Shown: positions 51,766 through 59,615 of the stretch, one piece after another
How the letters are laid out: each line of letters opens with the position of its first letter
Position numbering within the stretch: the first letter of the stretch is position 1
Source of the DNA: Citrobacter sp. FP75
GTDB lineage: Bacteria; Pseudomonadota; Gammaproteobacteria; Enterobacterales; Enterobacteriaceae
Reading direction: 5' to 3'
Assembly: GCF_018342065.1 (NCBI RefSeq)
Contig: NZ_JAFDOE010000007.1
Coordinates: 162,430-226,429, forward strand
Length of the DNA stretch: 64,000 nucleotides
Position numbers and translations under genes: made by a program
Notes under the pieces: model-generated
What the model saw: only the letters and a program-made list of their open reading frames with translations
Database searches by the model: none
What the model was told of the DNA's origin: nothing

Positions 51766-51805
51766 AAACCGCCCACATGAACTGACTCCTAATGATGGGC
51801 GGTTT
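51766..51805 (-). terminator. Terminator of the ivy gene
   Basis: AAACCGCCCA (51766-51775) pairs with TGGGCGGTTT (51796-51805); T run on the minus strand. It lies 11 bp past the ivy stop and should separate it from the packaging operon. Confidence 0.8.
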
Positions 51806-51815
51806 ACAGTGATAA

Positions 51816-52244
51816 TTACTTAGTAGTTGATACGTCGCCGTTCAACCTGTTGAATAGTATGTTTCTCATTTCACCCGAATCAATCGGATCAAGGTTCATC
51901 CAGGTAAGGCTTTGACGACTGGTTGTAATATCATATTCAGAGAACACACCATGAATATCGCCCTTATCTAAGGAGTATAGAATCGCTATTGATTGCTCAG
52001 AGCAGCTATGAGGCTTACAACCAGATAAGGCAAGATACTTAACCCCGCCAATTGTTATTTCATTTGCCGGGCTGCTAGTGCCGCCATTCTTTACCCATGA
52101 AGGTAGATTTCTTTTGCCAATCAGATCGTGATAAGCTTTTCCGGTTTCTTTGCCTTGCACAAAATCGAAAAGATATGGATTACCTTCTGCACTGGCAATC
52201 AGAGGCAGCAAAGCCAAGGCGGTAATCGCTAGTTTCTTTTTCAT
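51816..52244 (-). CDS. ivy: Ivy-family lysozyme inhibitor on the prophage
   Basis: 142-residue precursor with a signal peptide (KKLAITALALLPLIASA). The mature protein is Ivy: GKRNLPSWVKNGGTSSPANE, the loop CKPHSC (E. coli CKPHDC) that plugs the lysozyme active site, and SRQSLTWMNLDPI. Ivy blocks C-type (vertebrate) lysozyme in the periplasm. GAGGGAAACG precedes the ATG. It sits between the Rz/Rz1 genes and the packaging operon and has its own terminator, the pattern of a moron gene. Confidence 0.9.
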   Translation of the reverse strand: MKKKLAITALALLPLIASAEGNPYLFDFVQGKETGKAYHDLIGKRNLPSWVKNGGTSSPANEITIGGVKYLALSGCKPHSCSEQSIAILYSLDKGDIHGVFSEYDITTSRQSLTWMNLDPIDSGEMRNILFNRLNGDVSTTK

Positions 52245-52342
52245 ATCGTTTCCCTCACTCCTTTAAAGAACAACGACACAATATCTTTTTTTTATTAGCT
52301 TGTCAGGAGCTCCCGCAAATTATCTTAAAACTCGAGCCATAC

Positions 52343-52849
52343 TTATTTTTCATGAAAATTGTTGTTTGACTCTCTCACTGAATCGTAAATCAATTCGCAC
52401 GCCATTCCTGCTGTGTAGCGTTCATCAGCGATTCCAGCATACCGTTTAGCTTCTGCTGCAATATCTCCGAGCATGTCGGCAAACATTCCGGCGGTGGCGT
52501 CGGTTGTTTTGCTTCTGACGGTAGTGGCAAGATCTGCGGTGTGTTTTGCGGCGTCCAGGCGGGTGGCAAGTTTTGTGGCTTCAGTGCGCAGCTGACTAAC
52601 AGTGGCAGACAAGCTAGCAGCAGTGGCAGCAGCCCTCGCTGCTTTTTCTTGTGCATCTTTTACAACCTCATCACGGGCGATAACCCGCCCCTGCTCAATC
52701 ATGCGGACGGCAGTTTGCACGTTGGCCACGCGGGAGTATTCCTCTTTATCACGGTCAGCCCATTTCTTTTGCCAGAACCGATCACTCCATGTGTTTCCAG
52801 CGATAAACGCACCGACTACCAGCAACAGAACGGCAACGAATTTATTCAC
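52343..52849 (-). CDS. Rz-type i-spanin
   Basis: 168 residues from the GTG at 52849, whose GTGA overlaps the endolysin stop; GGGGGATA precedes it. An N-terminal membrane helix ([18 protein letters not shown]) and a long helical periplasmic part rich in Ala ([16 protein letters not shown]). It pairs with the Rz1 lipoprotein to fuse inner and outer membranes at lysis. Confidence 0.85.
   Translation of the reverse strand: MNKFVAVLLLVVGAFIAGNTWSDRFWQKKWADRDKEEYSRVANVQTAVRMIEQGRVIARDEVVKDAQEKAARAAATAASLSATVSQLRTEATKLATRLDAAKHTADLATTVRSKTTDATAGMFADMLGDIAAEAKRYAGIADERYTAGMACELIYDSVRESNNNFHEK
52390..52656 (-). CDS. Rz1-type o-spanin lipoprotein, embedded in Rz
   Basis: 88 residues in a different frame fully inside Rz. 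A lipoprotein signal ([15 protein letters not shown]) and a Pro-rich part ([23 protein letters not shown]) as in lambda Rz1. Embedded Rz1 genes are typical. Longer than lambda Rz1 (60), with a helical C terminus. Confidence 0.85.
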   Translation of the reverse strand: MHKKKQRGLLPLLLACLPLLVSCALKPQNLPPAWTPQNTPQILPLPSEAKQPTPPPECLPTCSEILQQKLNGMLESLMNATQQEWRAN

Positions 52850-53388
52850 TGGTCTATCCCCCAGCACGTCAGCGCGCTTTCCTGATCCCGACGAATTACC
52901 TGACCATAACAGCCATTTTTCTGGCCTTTGGTTAACCTGCAATCACGACCACCATCTTTAATCCACCAGCGGATCGCCTCGCATGCACCTCTACGGTCGC
53001 CAGCATTGATGCGCTTGTAGAATGTGGAAGGAAAACATTTACCGGGTCCAATATTGTACGGACAGAATGATGCGATCCCTGCTTTCTGCGGTTCGGTCAG
53101 TGGAACTTTAATATTTCGCTCCACCCATGCCAGCGCCTTGTTTCGTTCTATAGCATTTATCTGGTCACATTTAGCCTGAGTCAGTTTCATTCCCTGCACT
53201 ACCGGCTTGCCGTCTACCATCGTTGCACCACGGCAAATAGTCCAGATACCAGAGCCGTCTTTGTAAGCCGTCAGGCTGTTACCTTCTTTCTCATCAAGGA
53301 ACTGATCGAGAATTTGTTGTGCCGATGCCCCTGCGAGGATGAGGCCAACAACAGCTGCGCTTAACTTATTTCTCAGCGCCGGGGACAT
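52846..53388 (-). CDS. SAR-type endolysin (lysozyme, GH24)
   Basis: 180 residues from the ATG at 53388. An N-terminal hydrophobic segment ([16 protein letters not shown]) is likely a signal-anchor-release sequence. The catalytic triad E-8aa-D-5aa-T appears in [16 protein letters not shown]. Resembles the R protein of phage 21. Extra Cys residues (ICRG, FCPYNIG, GKC, NGCYG) could regulate activity through disulphides. Cuts the cell wall at lysis. Confidence 0.88.
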   Translation of the reverse strand: MSPALRNKLSAAVVGLILAGASAQQILDQFLDEKEGNSLTAYKDGSGIWTICRGATMVDGKPVVQGMKLTQAKCDQINAIERNKALAWVERNIKVPLTEPQKAGIASFCPYNIGPGKCFPSTFYKRINAGDRRGACEAIRWWIKDGGRDCRLTKGQKNGCYGQVIRRDQESALTCWGIDQ

Positions 53389-53635
53389 AACCATTGAGAC
53401 GATCCTCCCTTTCTTTGCGTCGGTAATACCAGTTCACAACGCAGGTGATAACAGTGCAGGCAATACCAACGATAATCGCCCAATCACTCAGGCTTAAATC
53501 CGTTATTCTGTCTGCCAACATCCCGGACACCTCTTTTGTTGTAACAGCGTATGCCTTCGACGAGACACCGCATCCTGTTAGCGTGGTTCCTGTTCCATAT
53601 GAAAGTCTGCTGTATATAGTGCTCATTCTGGCCAT
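53366..53635 (-). CDS. Holin
   Basis: 89 residues starting at the ATG at 53635, which has a strong GGAGGTG site. N-terminal YGTGTTLTGCGVSSKAYAV, a middle helix (DWAIIVGIACTVITCVVNWY) and a basic C terminus RRKEREDRL. Class II-like holin that releases or activates the endolysin. An internal Met (MLADRITD) could give a shorter form. Overlaps the endolysin by 23 bp. Confidence 0.83.
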   Translation of the reverse strand: MARMSTIYSRLSYGTGTTLTGCGVSSKAYAVTTKEVSGMLADRITDLSLSDWAIIVGIACTVITCVVNWYYRRKEREDRLNGYVPGAEK

Positions 53636-53639
53636 AGCC

Positions 53640-53745
53640 TCACCTCCGATTGTTCGGATGGCGCTGTGATTGAAGGAGGTCAGGCTTCACGGGATGGATT
53701 TATCAACAAAGCACGTAGTGGATGATTCCCGTGAGCCTGAAATAA
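53640..53745 (-). promoter_or_regulatory. Structured leader of the holin gene (copy 1)
   Basis: Before the holin start the minus strand has TCCGAACAATCGGA and a long hairpin CAGGCTTCACGGGA (53681-53694) with TCCCGTGAGCCTG (53727-53739). The same pattern recurs at 54060-54200. Probably an RNA hairpin in the leader of the lysis mRNA that affects translation or stability. Confidence 0.5.
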
Positions 53746-53786
53746 AAAAGGCCGCCATATGGCAGCCTCAAAATGAATAAGGTTGT

Positions 53787-53975
53787 TTACATTGGTGGAG
53801 TAAGAGGACCTTCGAGAACCTCAGCCTCACCGTTATGGCAAATGTCATCGCCTCTGGTCAGATGCCAGACGCCTGTGATCGTTTTCCCCGTTTCAAGGTC
53901 ATCTACAGTGTCATTCGTGTAATACGCTACCTGTACAACACCTACATGCTGAATCCAGTAATACCCTTCCTTCAT
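53787..53975 (-). CDS. Small hypothetical phage protein
   Basis: 62 residues from the ATG at 53975, preceded by GGAGGTTTGT. KEGYYWIQHVGVVQVAYYTN and LETGKTITGVWHLTRGDDI; beta-rich, probably soluble. Lies upstream of the holin. Unknown function. Confidence 0.6.
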   Translation of the reverse strand: MKEGYYWIQHVGVVQVAYYTNDTVDDLETGKTITGVWHLTRGDDICHNGEAEVLEGPLTPPM

Positions 53976-54055
53976 ACAAACCTCCACAAGGCTAAACCGA
54001 TAGTATAAATCGAAGCAAAAAAAACTGCGGTGCAAGAAGCCACAACTCAAACCCC

Positions 54056-54200
54056 ACTGCATATGATGCTCATTCTGGTCATAGCCTCATCTCCGATAGT
54101 TCGGATGGCGATGTGTGTAACTGAAAGGGAGCAGGCATCCGGGCTCTTTTGGAAAAAATAAGCTTGGAGTTGAATCCCGGTGCCTGAAATAAGAAACCCG
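54056..54200 (-). repeat. Duplicate of the holin leader with a broken holin start (copy 2)
   Basis: Repeats the sequence around the holin start: minus strand TCCGAACTATCGGAGATGAGGCT, then ATGACCAGAATGAGCATC, a stop after 11 codons, and a hairpin CAGGCATCCGGG/CCCGGTGCCTG. It is a relic of an ancestral duplication of the lysis leader. Confidence 0.65.
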
Positions 54201-54242
54201 CTCGAGTAATCGGGTCAGAAAAAGTCTTTTATGCTAGTAAAA

Positions 54243-54296
54243 TCATGGCATGTTGTCTGAGTCCTCAGCGCACAGATCATCACAATCCAGGCGCAT
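54243..54296 (-). CDS. Possible 17-residue peptide
   Basis: The short frame MRLDCDDLCAEDSDNMP has GGGAGGA 7 nt before the ATG. It is very acidic and has two Cys. Either a real small peptide or a chance match of a ribosome site. Confidence 0.25.
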   Translation of the reverse strand: MRLDCDDLCAEDSDNMP

Positions 54297-54480
54297 TGCA
54301 ACATCCTCCCAGACGCTATTACCTACACTTAGAGAGGCTCTTCACAAACATGCCCAAAGGGCGATTTTACGGGTACAATCTCAATCCAATAACTGATATC
54401 TGTATCAATCAAACAATAAATTAAAGATATTTTCGACAAATTAGTGTAATGTGAACGTTCATTAACTCAGGAAAAAGCCT

Positions 54481-54648
54481 ATGTCAGAACGTAAAGACTC
54501 TAAATCACGCCGTAATTATCTTGTCAAATGCGCCTGCCCGAACTGCACCCAACATTCTGAACACAGTTTTTCGAGAGTACAAAAAGGTGCTCTTTTAATC
54601 TGCCCTCATTGTAATAAAGTATTCCAGACAACCCTCAACGCTGCATAA
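54481..54648 (+). CDS. ynfU: YnfU-like zinc-ribbon protein
   Basis: 55 residues with two CPxC knuckles (CPNCTQHSEHS and CPHCNKVF) that form a zinc ribbon. It resembles E. coli Qin prophage YnfU from memory. CAGGAAAAAG before the ATG. Nearby cspB and cspF-like genes match the Qin arrangement. Function unknown. Confidence 0.8.
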   Translation: MSERKDSKSRRNYLVKCACPNCTQHSEHSFSRVQKGALLICPHCNKVFQTTLNAA

Positions 54649-54671
54649 TAAAATTTAACGTTTCTATCCCG

Positions 54672-54697
54672 CACATAATAGCCACAACTATTATGTG
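54672..54697 (+). terminator. Perfect 10-bp hairpin after ynfU
   Basis: CACATAATAG-CCACAA-CTATTATGTG. The arms are A+T-rich and the following tract is not a clear T run. A second stem, AAACCCGC/GCGGGTTT, lies at 54723-54743 and looks like the real terminator. Confidence 0.6.
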
Positions 54698-54722
54698 AGA
54701 TTATCTTGTTAAAGATAATAAA

Positions 54723-54747
54723 AAACCCGCTGAATGCGGGTTTAATG
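54723..54747 (+). terminator. Terminator downstream of ynfU
   Basis: AAACCCGC-TGAAT-GCGGGTTT, a GC-rich stem followed by AATGTTTT. The region 54650-55050 between ynfU and cspB holds no supported gene besides these two hairpins. Confidence 0.7.
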
Positions 54748-55053
54748 TTTTCATATTTAATTAATTTCAATTGTGACTTTTCGGAACAGTCGCTCCCTTA
54801 CGCACGTTTTGTAAGGCCAGCCGCCAGCTTCTGCTGGTTCGACTATATCGAGCAGCAAGTTGCACGTCACAACAACGGTCAGCATACTTTCTCCTTCAGG
54901 AGATATGATGAAATATGCTCACCGTTATCATGAAATGCCGGGTCAGTAAGAATTTGATTCAACTGACCCAACAATACATCCATTATTTCTGTCAATATGA
55001 CTACTCAGGCATTAGCCTTCTTCGTTATCGCATAGAGACAAATTTTTGGATTT

Positions 55054-55269
55054 TTACTCTGTGGTAACTACGTTAGCAGCAACCGGACCTTTAGCACCAT
55101 TCTCAATAGAGAATGTTACTTTTTGTCCTTCAAACAGGGTGCGATAATTATCACTCTGGATAGCAGAGAAATGGACAAACACATCTTTGCTGCCATCAAC
55201 AGGAGAAATAAATCCGAAACCCTTATCAGCATTAAACCATTTTACTAAACCAGTCATCTTGTTAGACAT
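55054..55269 (-). CDS. cspB: Cold-shock protein, CspB-like
   Basis: 71 residues with the RNA-binding motifs KGFGFI and VFVHFS intact, ending [11 protein letters not shown]. Resembles Qin CspB from memory. Cold-shock domain RNA chaperone. It has a long divergent region of about 300 bp with the cspF-like gene, in which long cold-shock 5' leaders would fit. Confidence 0.88.
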   Translation of the reverse strand: MSNKMTGLVKWFNADKGFGFISPVDGSKDVFVHFSAIQSDNYRTLFEGQKVTFSIENGAKGPVAANVVTTE

Positions 55270-55567
55270 ATTTTTATTCCTTAATTTGAGCCTTTCGGCA
55301 TAGATGGTTTTATTACAGAAACTACTTCGTGCTTAGTGGAGAGACTCAAAGAAGGGATAAATATATAATACCTGAAATGAGAACTGCTTTAATAAACTAC
55401 CTTGTATACGTCTGTTCTTCAAACCGACGCAATCATTAACGCATGGGCATACATATTAATCAATGTTTATTTTAGCCGTCCAGGTCCCCTTACAGCCAGG
55501 AAGTATTTCTGGCGTTATTTTTAAGCACGTGTATAGTGCACCGTGTTTTCACCATTAAGGAATTTGT

Positions 55568-55780
55568 TTGTCCCGTAAAATGACAGGAATTGTCAAAACC
55601 TTTGACTGCAAAAGCGGTAAAGGTCTTATCACCCCCTCCGATGGCCGCATAGACGTACAGCTTCACATTTCAGCACTAAGCCTCCGCGATTCAGAAGCAC
55701 TCATTCCCGGATTACGCGTTGAGTTTTGTCGAATAAATGGCCTTCGTGGTCCTTCGGCAGCGAACGTTTATCTCTCATGA
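55568..55780 (+). CDS. cspF: Cold-shock-like protein, CspF/CspH type
   Basis: 70 residues starting at a TTG that follows AAGGA by 7 nt. Start [23 protein letters not shown]-binding motif 1 is degenerate (KGLITP for KGFGFI) and motif 2 reads VQLHIS, as in the diverged CspF/CspH group. Nucleic-acid binding may be weak or altered. Divergent from cspB. Confidence 0.85.
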   Translation: MSRKMTGIVKTFDCKSGKGLITPSDGRIDVQLHISALSLRDSEALIPGLRVEFCRINGLRGPSAANVYLS

Positions 55781-55843
55781 CTTGAAATGTCGCCTTTACT
55801 TTTGGTAATCATAAGACAGAGCTTCAGAACAAGGAGAGTTTAC

Positions 55844-55933
55844 ATGAATCAGACTGTCTATCTCAGCGACTGGCTGACTGGTCTTAAGAGCTTATGCAGT
55901 ACTATAGCAATGACCATACTGCTATTTATTTAG
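55844..55933 (+). CDS. Small membrane peptide with strong ribosome site
   Basis: 29 residues (MNQTVYLSDWLTGLKSLCST then IAMTILLFI), preceded by AAGGAG at an 8-nt spacing. The C-terminal half is hydrophobic. It lies between cspF and the antiterminator gene on the opposite strand of the latter. Confidence 0.5.
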   Translation: MNQTVYLSDWLTGLKSLCSTIAMTILLFI

Positions 55934-55992
55934 CCTAAAGATCATCGCGTACTGAGGCCCCTATCTGATAACAGGGGCAAAATATAAAAGAC

Positions 55993-56106
55993 TCAACGCA
56001 TTGCTTTTGCATCCAGAATGTTGATATGAACGCTTATCCTGAATGCCATAATCAGGCATGACGTTCCGCCATCCCCGCCATACATCAGCGCGACCTTTGC
56101 CAACAT
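55993..56106 (-). CDS. Possible small protein after antiterminator Q
   Basis: 37 codons (MLAKVALMYGGDGGTSC..., ending DAKAMR) on the strand of the phage genes, 74 bp past Q. Its ribosome site is weak (TGTGAG). The stretch should also hold the late promoter and the Q site, so a leader without a gene is equally likely. Confidence 0.25.
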   Translation of the reverse strand: MLAKVALMYGGDGGTSCLIMAFRISVHINILDAKAMR

Positions 56107-56180
56107 CTCACATTCGCTAGTAAGCAATTGTTTTCAATGAGTAAGAACAGCTGCATAACAACTACTCTTAACACCTTACA

Positions 56181-56597
56181 TCAAAAAATGCGGACCGCAC
56201 TAGTGCTTTTTTTATGGTTTTCTACACAAACAATCGGATCCATCTCCAGCCGGAGATCCAGCATAGACAAACACCCCTCGACGAATCCTTCTGCTAATTG
56301 CATTTCTATCCGGATCTGTTTTTCACACTTCTTATGTCGCTTCGCCATACCCCTCTTGGACACTCTGAGAACGTAATGTGCCACTAACAGTTCATAATCG
56401 TAATGACTCCTCTTACGAAGCCTGGCTAGGCAACTTTCAATAATCAGTCCATCATCATCACAACATTGAGGGCGAGCTTTGCTTGTATAAGGCAATAGAC
56501 CTTTAAAGCCAGCTGCAATTGAGGAGTAGTCAATGCGATTTGAATCACTCGCAGCCCAGGCTCCCCATAAATCTAAAACCTTCTGTATATCACGCAT
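56181..56597 (-). CDS. Antitermination protein Q (phage 82/YdfT type)
   Basis: 138 residues from the ATG at 56597 (RDIQKVLDLWGAWAASDSNR). Features: PQCCDDDGLIIESCLARLRK and the helix YELLVAHYVLRVSKRGMAKR typical of the Q82 family. It lets RNA polymerase read through into the late operon that starts just downstream. Overlaps the DUF968 frame only slightly upstream. Confidence 0.85.
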   Translation of the reverse strand: MRDIQKVLDLWGAWAASDSNRIDYSSIAAGFKGLLPYTSKARPQCCDDDGLIIESCLARLRKRSHYDYELLVAHYVLRVSKRGMAKRHKKCEKQIRIEMQLAEGFVEGCLSMLDLRLEMDPIVCVENHKKSTSAVRIF

Positions 56598-56610
56598 TAT
56601 TCTTCCCCAC

Positions 56611-57606
56611 TTACGCCAGCACGCCAATTGCCAGCGCACGATCGATAAAACGAAATATCAGCTCCAGTTGGGAGCCATACTTCTCTTCAAACACCACGGT
56701 ATCCGCATGTAGCTCGTCGTGATGCTTTCTGCACAAAGGCAACACAAAGAGATCATGCGCTTTTGTTCCCATACCTCCCTGACCGTGGCCTATCAGGTGG
56801 TGAGGATCATCTGCGGGTTTTCCACAACATGCACACGGCTGCGTCTTAACCCAACGAGTGTATTTCTCATTAACCCAACGGTGACGTTTTGGACGTAACA
56901 TGAATGATTCAGGCGACTCCGGATCAACTTTTAATGCCAGTACCCTGCTGGCTTTATCCTGGATAATGTTGGTGGCCGGAACTGATGGCACTATGTCGCT
57001 TTCACGGGTGACCGACTGAATCACCGGTGTTGGCATTCTCAGCGCCTTACGGGCAGCGCTTTCTGGCAAAACATCAGTCAGGTCATTACGAACCAGCCAC
57101 CAACACAGCTCTGGAAACGTAACGGCATGGTGGTCATCAAAACCAAGATCCTGGCGCACAACGGACAGCACCCAACGAGCGCAATTATCCGAAGCGATTG
57201 CCGCCAGCCTTTCCGTGTACTGCTCGCGTAAAAGGTTGTCACAATGCCAGCACAGGCGGATTGCACCAGGCACATGTCGCATCGTTGTCATATGCTCACT
57301 GTGCCAGTCAGAGTATTGCCACTGGCATGCCTTTTCTCGAAGTAGCCAGCTCTCAAAACTTTCCATACCACCAGCACGACGAATTACCGACTCATTACGG
57401 AAAACATCGCCAACTACAGGATCATCCACTAACGGTTGCGATACCGCAGGAACGGCACCGCTGGCAAAGGATGAATAGCGTTCCGGCTCAGGCTCAAGCA
57501 GGACACGCCCCTGCATAAACAAGGGCATCAGTTTTGAACCCGGCCTGAATAATACGATCCCCATTCGAGGGGCAATTTCAGGGGTCAGTAACGCTCTCAC
57601 AATCAC
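56611..57606 (-). CDS. DUF968 protein (YdfU-like) with HNH-type zinc motif
   Basis: 331 residues. C-terminal Cys/His segment: CACCGKPADDPHHLIGHGQGG and LPLCRKHHDELHAD, an HNH-like nuclease fold. Resembles Qin YdfU. Phages use it in the recombination region in place of NinB/NinG-type genes. The N terminus carries SRPSLVDDPVVGD-type residues; its role is unknown. First Met at MIVRALLTPEIAPR. Confidence 0.82.
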   Translation of the reverse strand: MIVRALLTPEIAPRMGIVLFRPGSKLMPLFMQGRVLLEPEPERYSSFASGAVPAVSQPLVDDPVVGDVFRNESVIRRAGGMESFESWLLREKACQWQYSDWHSEHMTTMRHVPGAIRLCWHCDNLLREQYTERLAAIASDNCARWVLSVVRQDLGFDDHHAVTFPELCWWLVRNDLTDVLPESAARKALRMPTPVIQSVTRESDIVPSVPATNIIQDKASRVLALKVDPESPESFMLRPKRHRWVNEKYTRWVKTQPCACCGKPADDPHHLIGHGQGGMGTKAHDLFVLPLCRKHHDELHADTVVFEEKYGSQLELIFRFIDRALAIGVLA

Positions 57607-57607
57607 C

Positions 57608-58405
57608 TCAATGAACGGTATCGATTAGCTTCAGCAGCTCAGGGAATCTGGATTCGAAGAAATGCGGCTGCGTCTCGCGCGGGTTTACCGGACTGGTGAT
57701 GTTCTTGCCGAACATGCAGCCCTTCGCCGTCAGTGACCAGAATTTTTTAATACCGTTGATTCCTGTGCGGCTGTCACGCTCACGGTGTTCAACGATCCCC
57801 AGCTTCGCCAACTGGTGATATGCCTGATTAGCTGTCATTCGGATGCCATACTGTTTCAGCAATGCACTCAAAGATAAGGTTGGACGGCTGGAGCCATCCA
57901 GCGCGCCTGTTGGGGCATCAATAGCGTACTGAGGCGCCAGGTTCGGCAAGCCAACTGCTTCCTGGAGTTTCTGACACGCCCCCAACACCGAAGAGTTGGA
58001 CAGGTTTAATTCTTTGCGCATGAATCCCAGCAGAATTACTCCCGCCTGCATCTTATCGGCAGCCATACCCGATAATTTGTCTGGTGTGCGGGTTACCTGG
58101 TCAAATGTACGGATAACTTTCAAATGGAAAGACGGACTGATCCACATTGCATAAGCAAAAACCAATTCACGGGAAACATAAGTCCCCTGTCCAAAACCAC
58201 CACGGATAGTTTCCACACAACCGATGCTCATATCTGAGCAACGGTCAATTTCCATACAAAGCTCTCGGGTGGAATCCATCCGCAGGAAGTTGGACGGTTT
58301 ATGGCGTTCTTCACCACCAGCAGCCCGATGTAAATCATTCAGGCAATAGCGCCCATGAACATCGCGGCGAACTTCAATACCATCAATGACCATCAAATGA
58401 TTCAT
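57608..58405 (-). CDS. KilA-N domain protein (antirepressor-like)
   Basis: 265 residues. N-terminal KilA-N: MVIDGIEVRRDVHGRYCLND, HKPSNFLRMDST and VFAYAMWISPSFHLKVIRTFD. C-terminal DNA-binding-like part with QAYHQLAKLGIVEHRERDSR. Phage KilA-N proteins act as antirepressors or regulators. Lies between rusA and DUF968. Confidence 0.87.
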   Translation of the reverse strand: MNHLMVIDGIEVRRDVHGRYCLNDLHRAAGGEERHKPSNFLRMDSTRELCMEIDRCSDMSIGCVETIRGGFGQGTYVSRELVFAYAMWISPSFHLKVIRTFDQVTRTPDKLSGMAADKMQAGVILLGFMRKELNLSNSSVLGACQKLQEAVGLPNLAPQYAIDAPTGALDGSSRPTLSLSALLKQYGIRMTANQAYHQLAKLGIVEHRERDSRTGINGIKKFWSLTAKGCMFGKNITSPVNPRETQPHFFESRFPELLKLIDTVH

Positions 58406-58424
58406 GCTTCGTTTCTCCTCTTAC

Positions 58425-58814
58425 TCAGGCGGCTGCACCCGCCTTTATTTCGTACTTGTTGATGGTGATCTCAACTTTCCCCTTCGGGATAACCGGCCCC
58501 CACTCCACCAGCATCCTTTTCACCTGGCTGTCGTCTTCCCACACGCCCGCATGGGTCAATGCGTCAAACAGCGCCTTGTTATAGTTGTCCAAATCACGGA
58601 TCCGGTTGTCCGGAGGAAACAATACGATCTCTACTGATGCTGGCACCGCCGTTGGTTTCGGCAGTCGTCGTAGCTGTTCAATGATTGCTGCACACACCTC
58701 GCTCTGAAATCTACGCCCCGCCGCACTGATCAGGCTTTTCCCTGCAAACGGCCCTTTATTGGGATGCCGCCAGTAAGTGTTCACGCTGGGAGGAAATGGC
58801 AGGATTAGTTTCAC
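58425..58814 (-). CDS. rusA: Holliday junction resolvase RusA
   Basis: 129 residues with LPFPPSVNTYWRHPNKG at the start and the catalytic Asp-rich segment NRIRDLDNYNKALFDALTHA plus WEDDSQVKRM. RusA resolves branched DNA in phage recombination. Overlaps the LexA-like gene by 4 bp. Confidence 0.92.
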   Translation of the reverse strand: MKLILPFPPSVNTYWRHPNKGPFAGKSLISAAGRRFQSEVCAAIIEQLRRLPKPTAVPASVEIVLFPPDNRIRDLDNYNKALFDALTHAGVWEDDSQVKRMLVEWGPVIPKGKVEITINKYEIKAGAAA

Positions 58815-59131
58815 ACCCGTATCCCCCGTTCACGCAGATAGAAAATCGCCCGTAATCTTGCATTCTCTTCACCAGCAAGCAGCGCCTGGAGTAACTCAAC
58901 TGCCTCACTGTCCGTGCTGGCTGCATTAATTCTGATGCCCCGCGCTATTCCCCGGTTAATAGTGATAACCCCCTTTCTCTCCAGCGCACGAAGATGCCCC
59001 GTAATCGTGTTTACTGAACGGCAGCCCAACGTGGTTGCAAGTTCCTGGTTGGTCGGTGGAAAACCATACTGCTTTTGCCAGGAAATCAGCATGTCCAACA
59101 CTTCCTGCTGACGATCGGTTAACTTAGTCAT
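58811..59131 (-). CDS. LexA-like winged-helix protein
   Basis: 106 residues; the N-terminal half is a LexA DNA-binding domain (KLTDRQQEVLDMLISWQKQY, LRALERKGVI). It lacks the S24 peptidase part, so it cannot self-cleave. Possibly regulates SOS-linked phage genes. Overlaps the PerC gene by 8 bp. Confidence 0.85.
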   Translation of the reverse strand: MTKLTDRQQEVLDMLISWQKQYGFPPTNQELATTLGCRSVNTITGHLRALERKGVITINRGIARGIRINAASTDSEAVELLQALLAGEENARLRAIFYLRERGIRV

Positions 59132-59615
59132 TCGGCCCCACGTAATTACCCGCTAAAAACCACCCTTCCTCAGTCATATGCACCTTTTTGCTACGGCGAA
59201 GGCAACGGGCACGGCATCGTAGAAACTCTTCTCTTTCAGAACAGACCCAGCTTTCCCGAAAGGCTTCCAGCCAGATCGTTGCAGCGCGTTGGTACAGGCC
59301 TTTGCTTTCTAGCGATTGGGCCTTGCGTACCAGTTCCCGCACCACTTTCGGCTCTCCTGAACCAACGTATCCAGGCTGTGTCACGGCTGATTCAGCTAAT
59401 GCGAGGAAAGCGGATAAATCATCGTGAGAGCCAAAGTGTCTGTAGACCATACCGCTTCGATGAAATGCAACACGCCCATGTTGACGTAACTTACCTGTAG
59501 TGCTGATTACCGCCATTCGCGGATAGCTGGCAAAAACCTCTGCAATTGCGCCGGAAGTTACCCCCGGATTTTTTGTAATGAATTCCTGAATTTCCCGAAG
59601 AAGACTCATCCTCAC
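59124..59615 (-). CDS. PerC family transcriptional regulator
   Basis: 163 residues with a winged helix near the N terminus (SYPRMAVISTTGKLRQHGRV) and the PerC motif (GLYQRAATIWLEAFRESW, RCLRRSKKVHMTEEGWFL) at the C terminus. PerC-type proteins (PchABC) in E. coli prophages activate virulence genes. Overlaps the replication gene by 4 bp. Confidence 0.85.
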   Translation of the reverse strand: MRMSLLREIQEFITKNPGVTSGAIAEVFASYPRMAVISTTGKLRQHGRVAFHRSGMVYRHFGSHDDLSAFLALAESAVTQPGYVGSGEPKVVRELVRKAQSLESKGLYQRAATIWLEAFRESWVCSEREEFLRCRARCLRRSKKVHMTEEGWFLAGNYVGPND

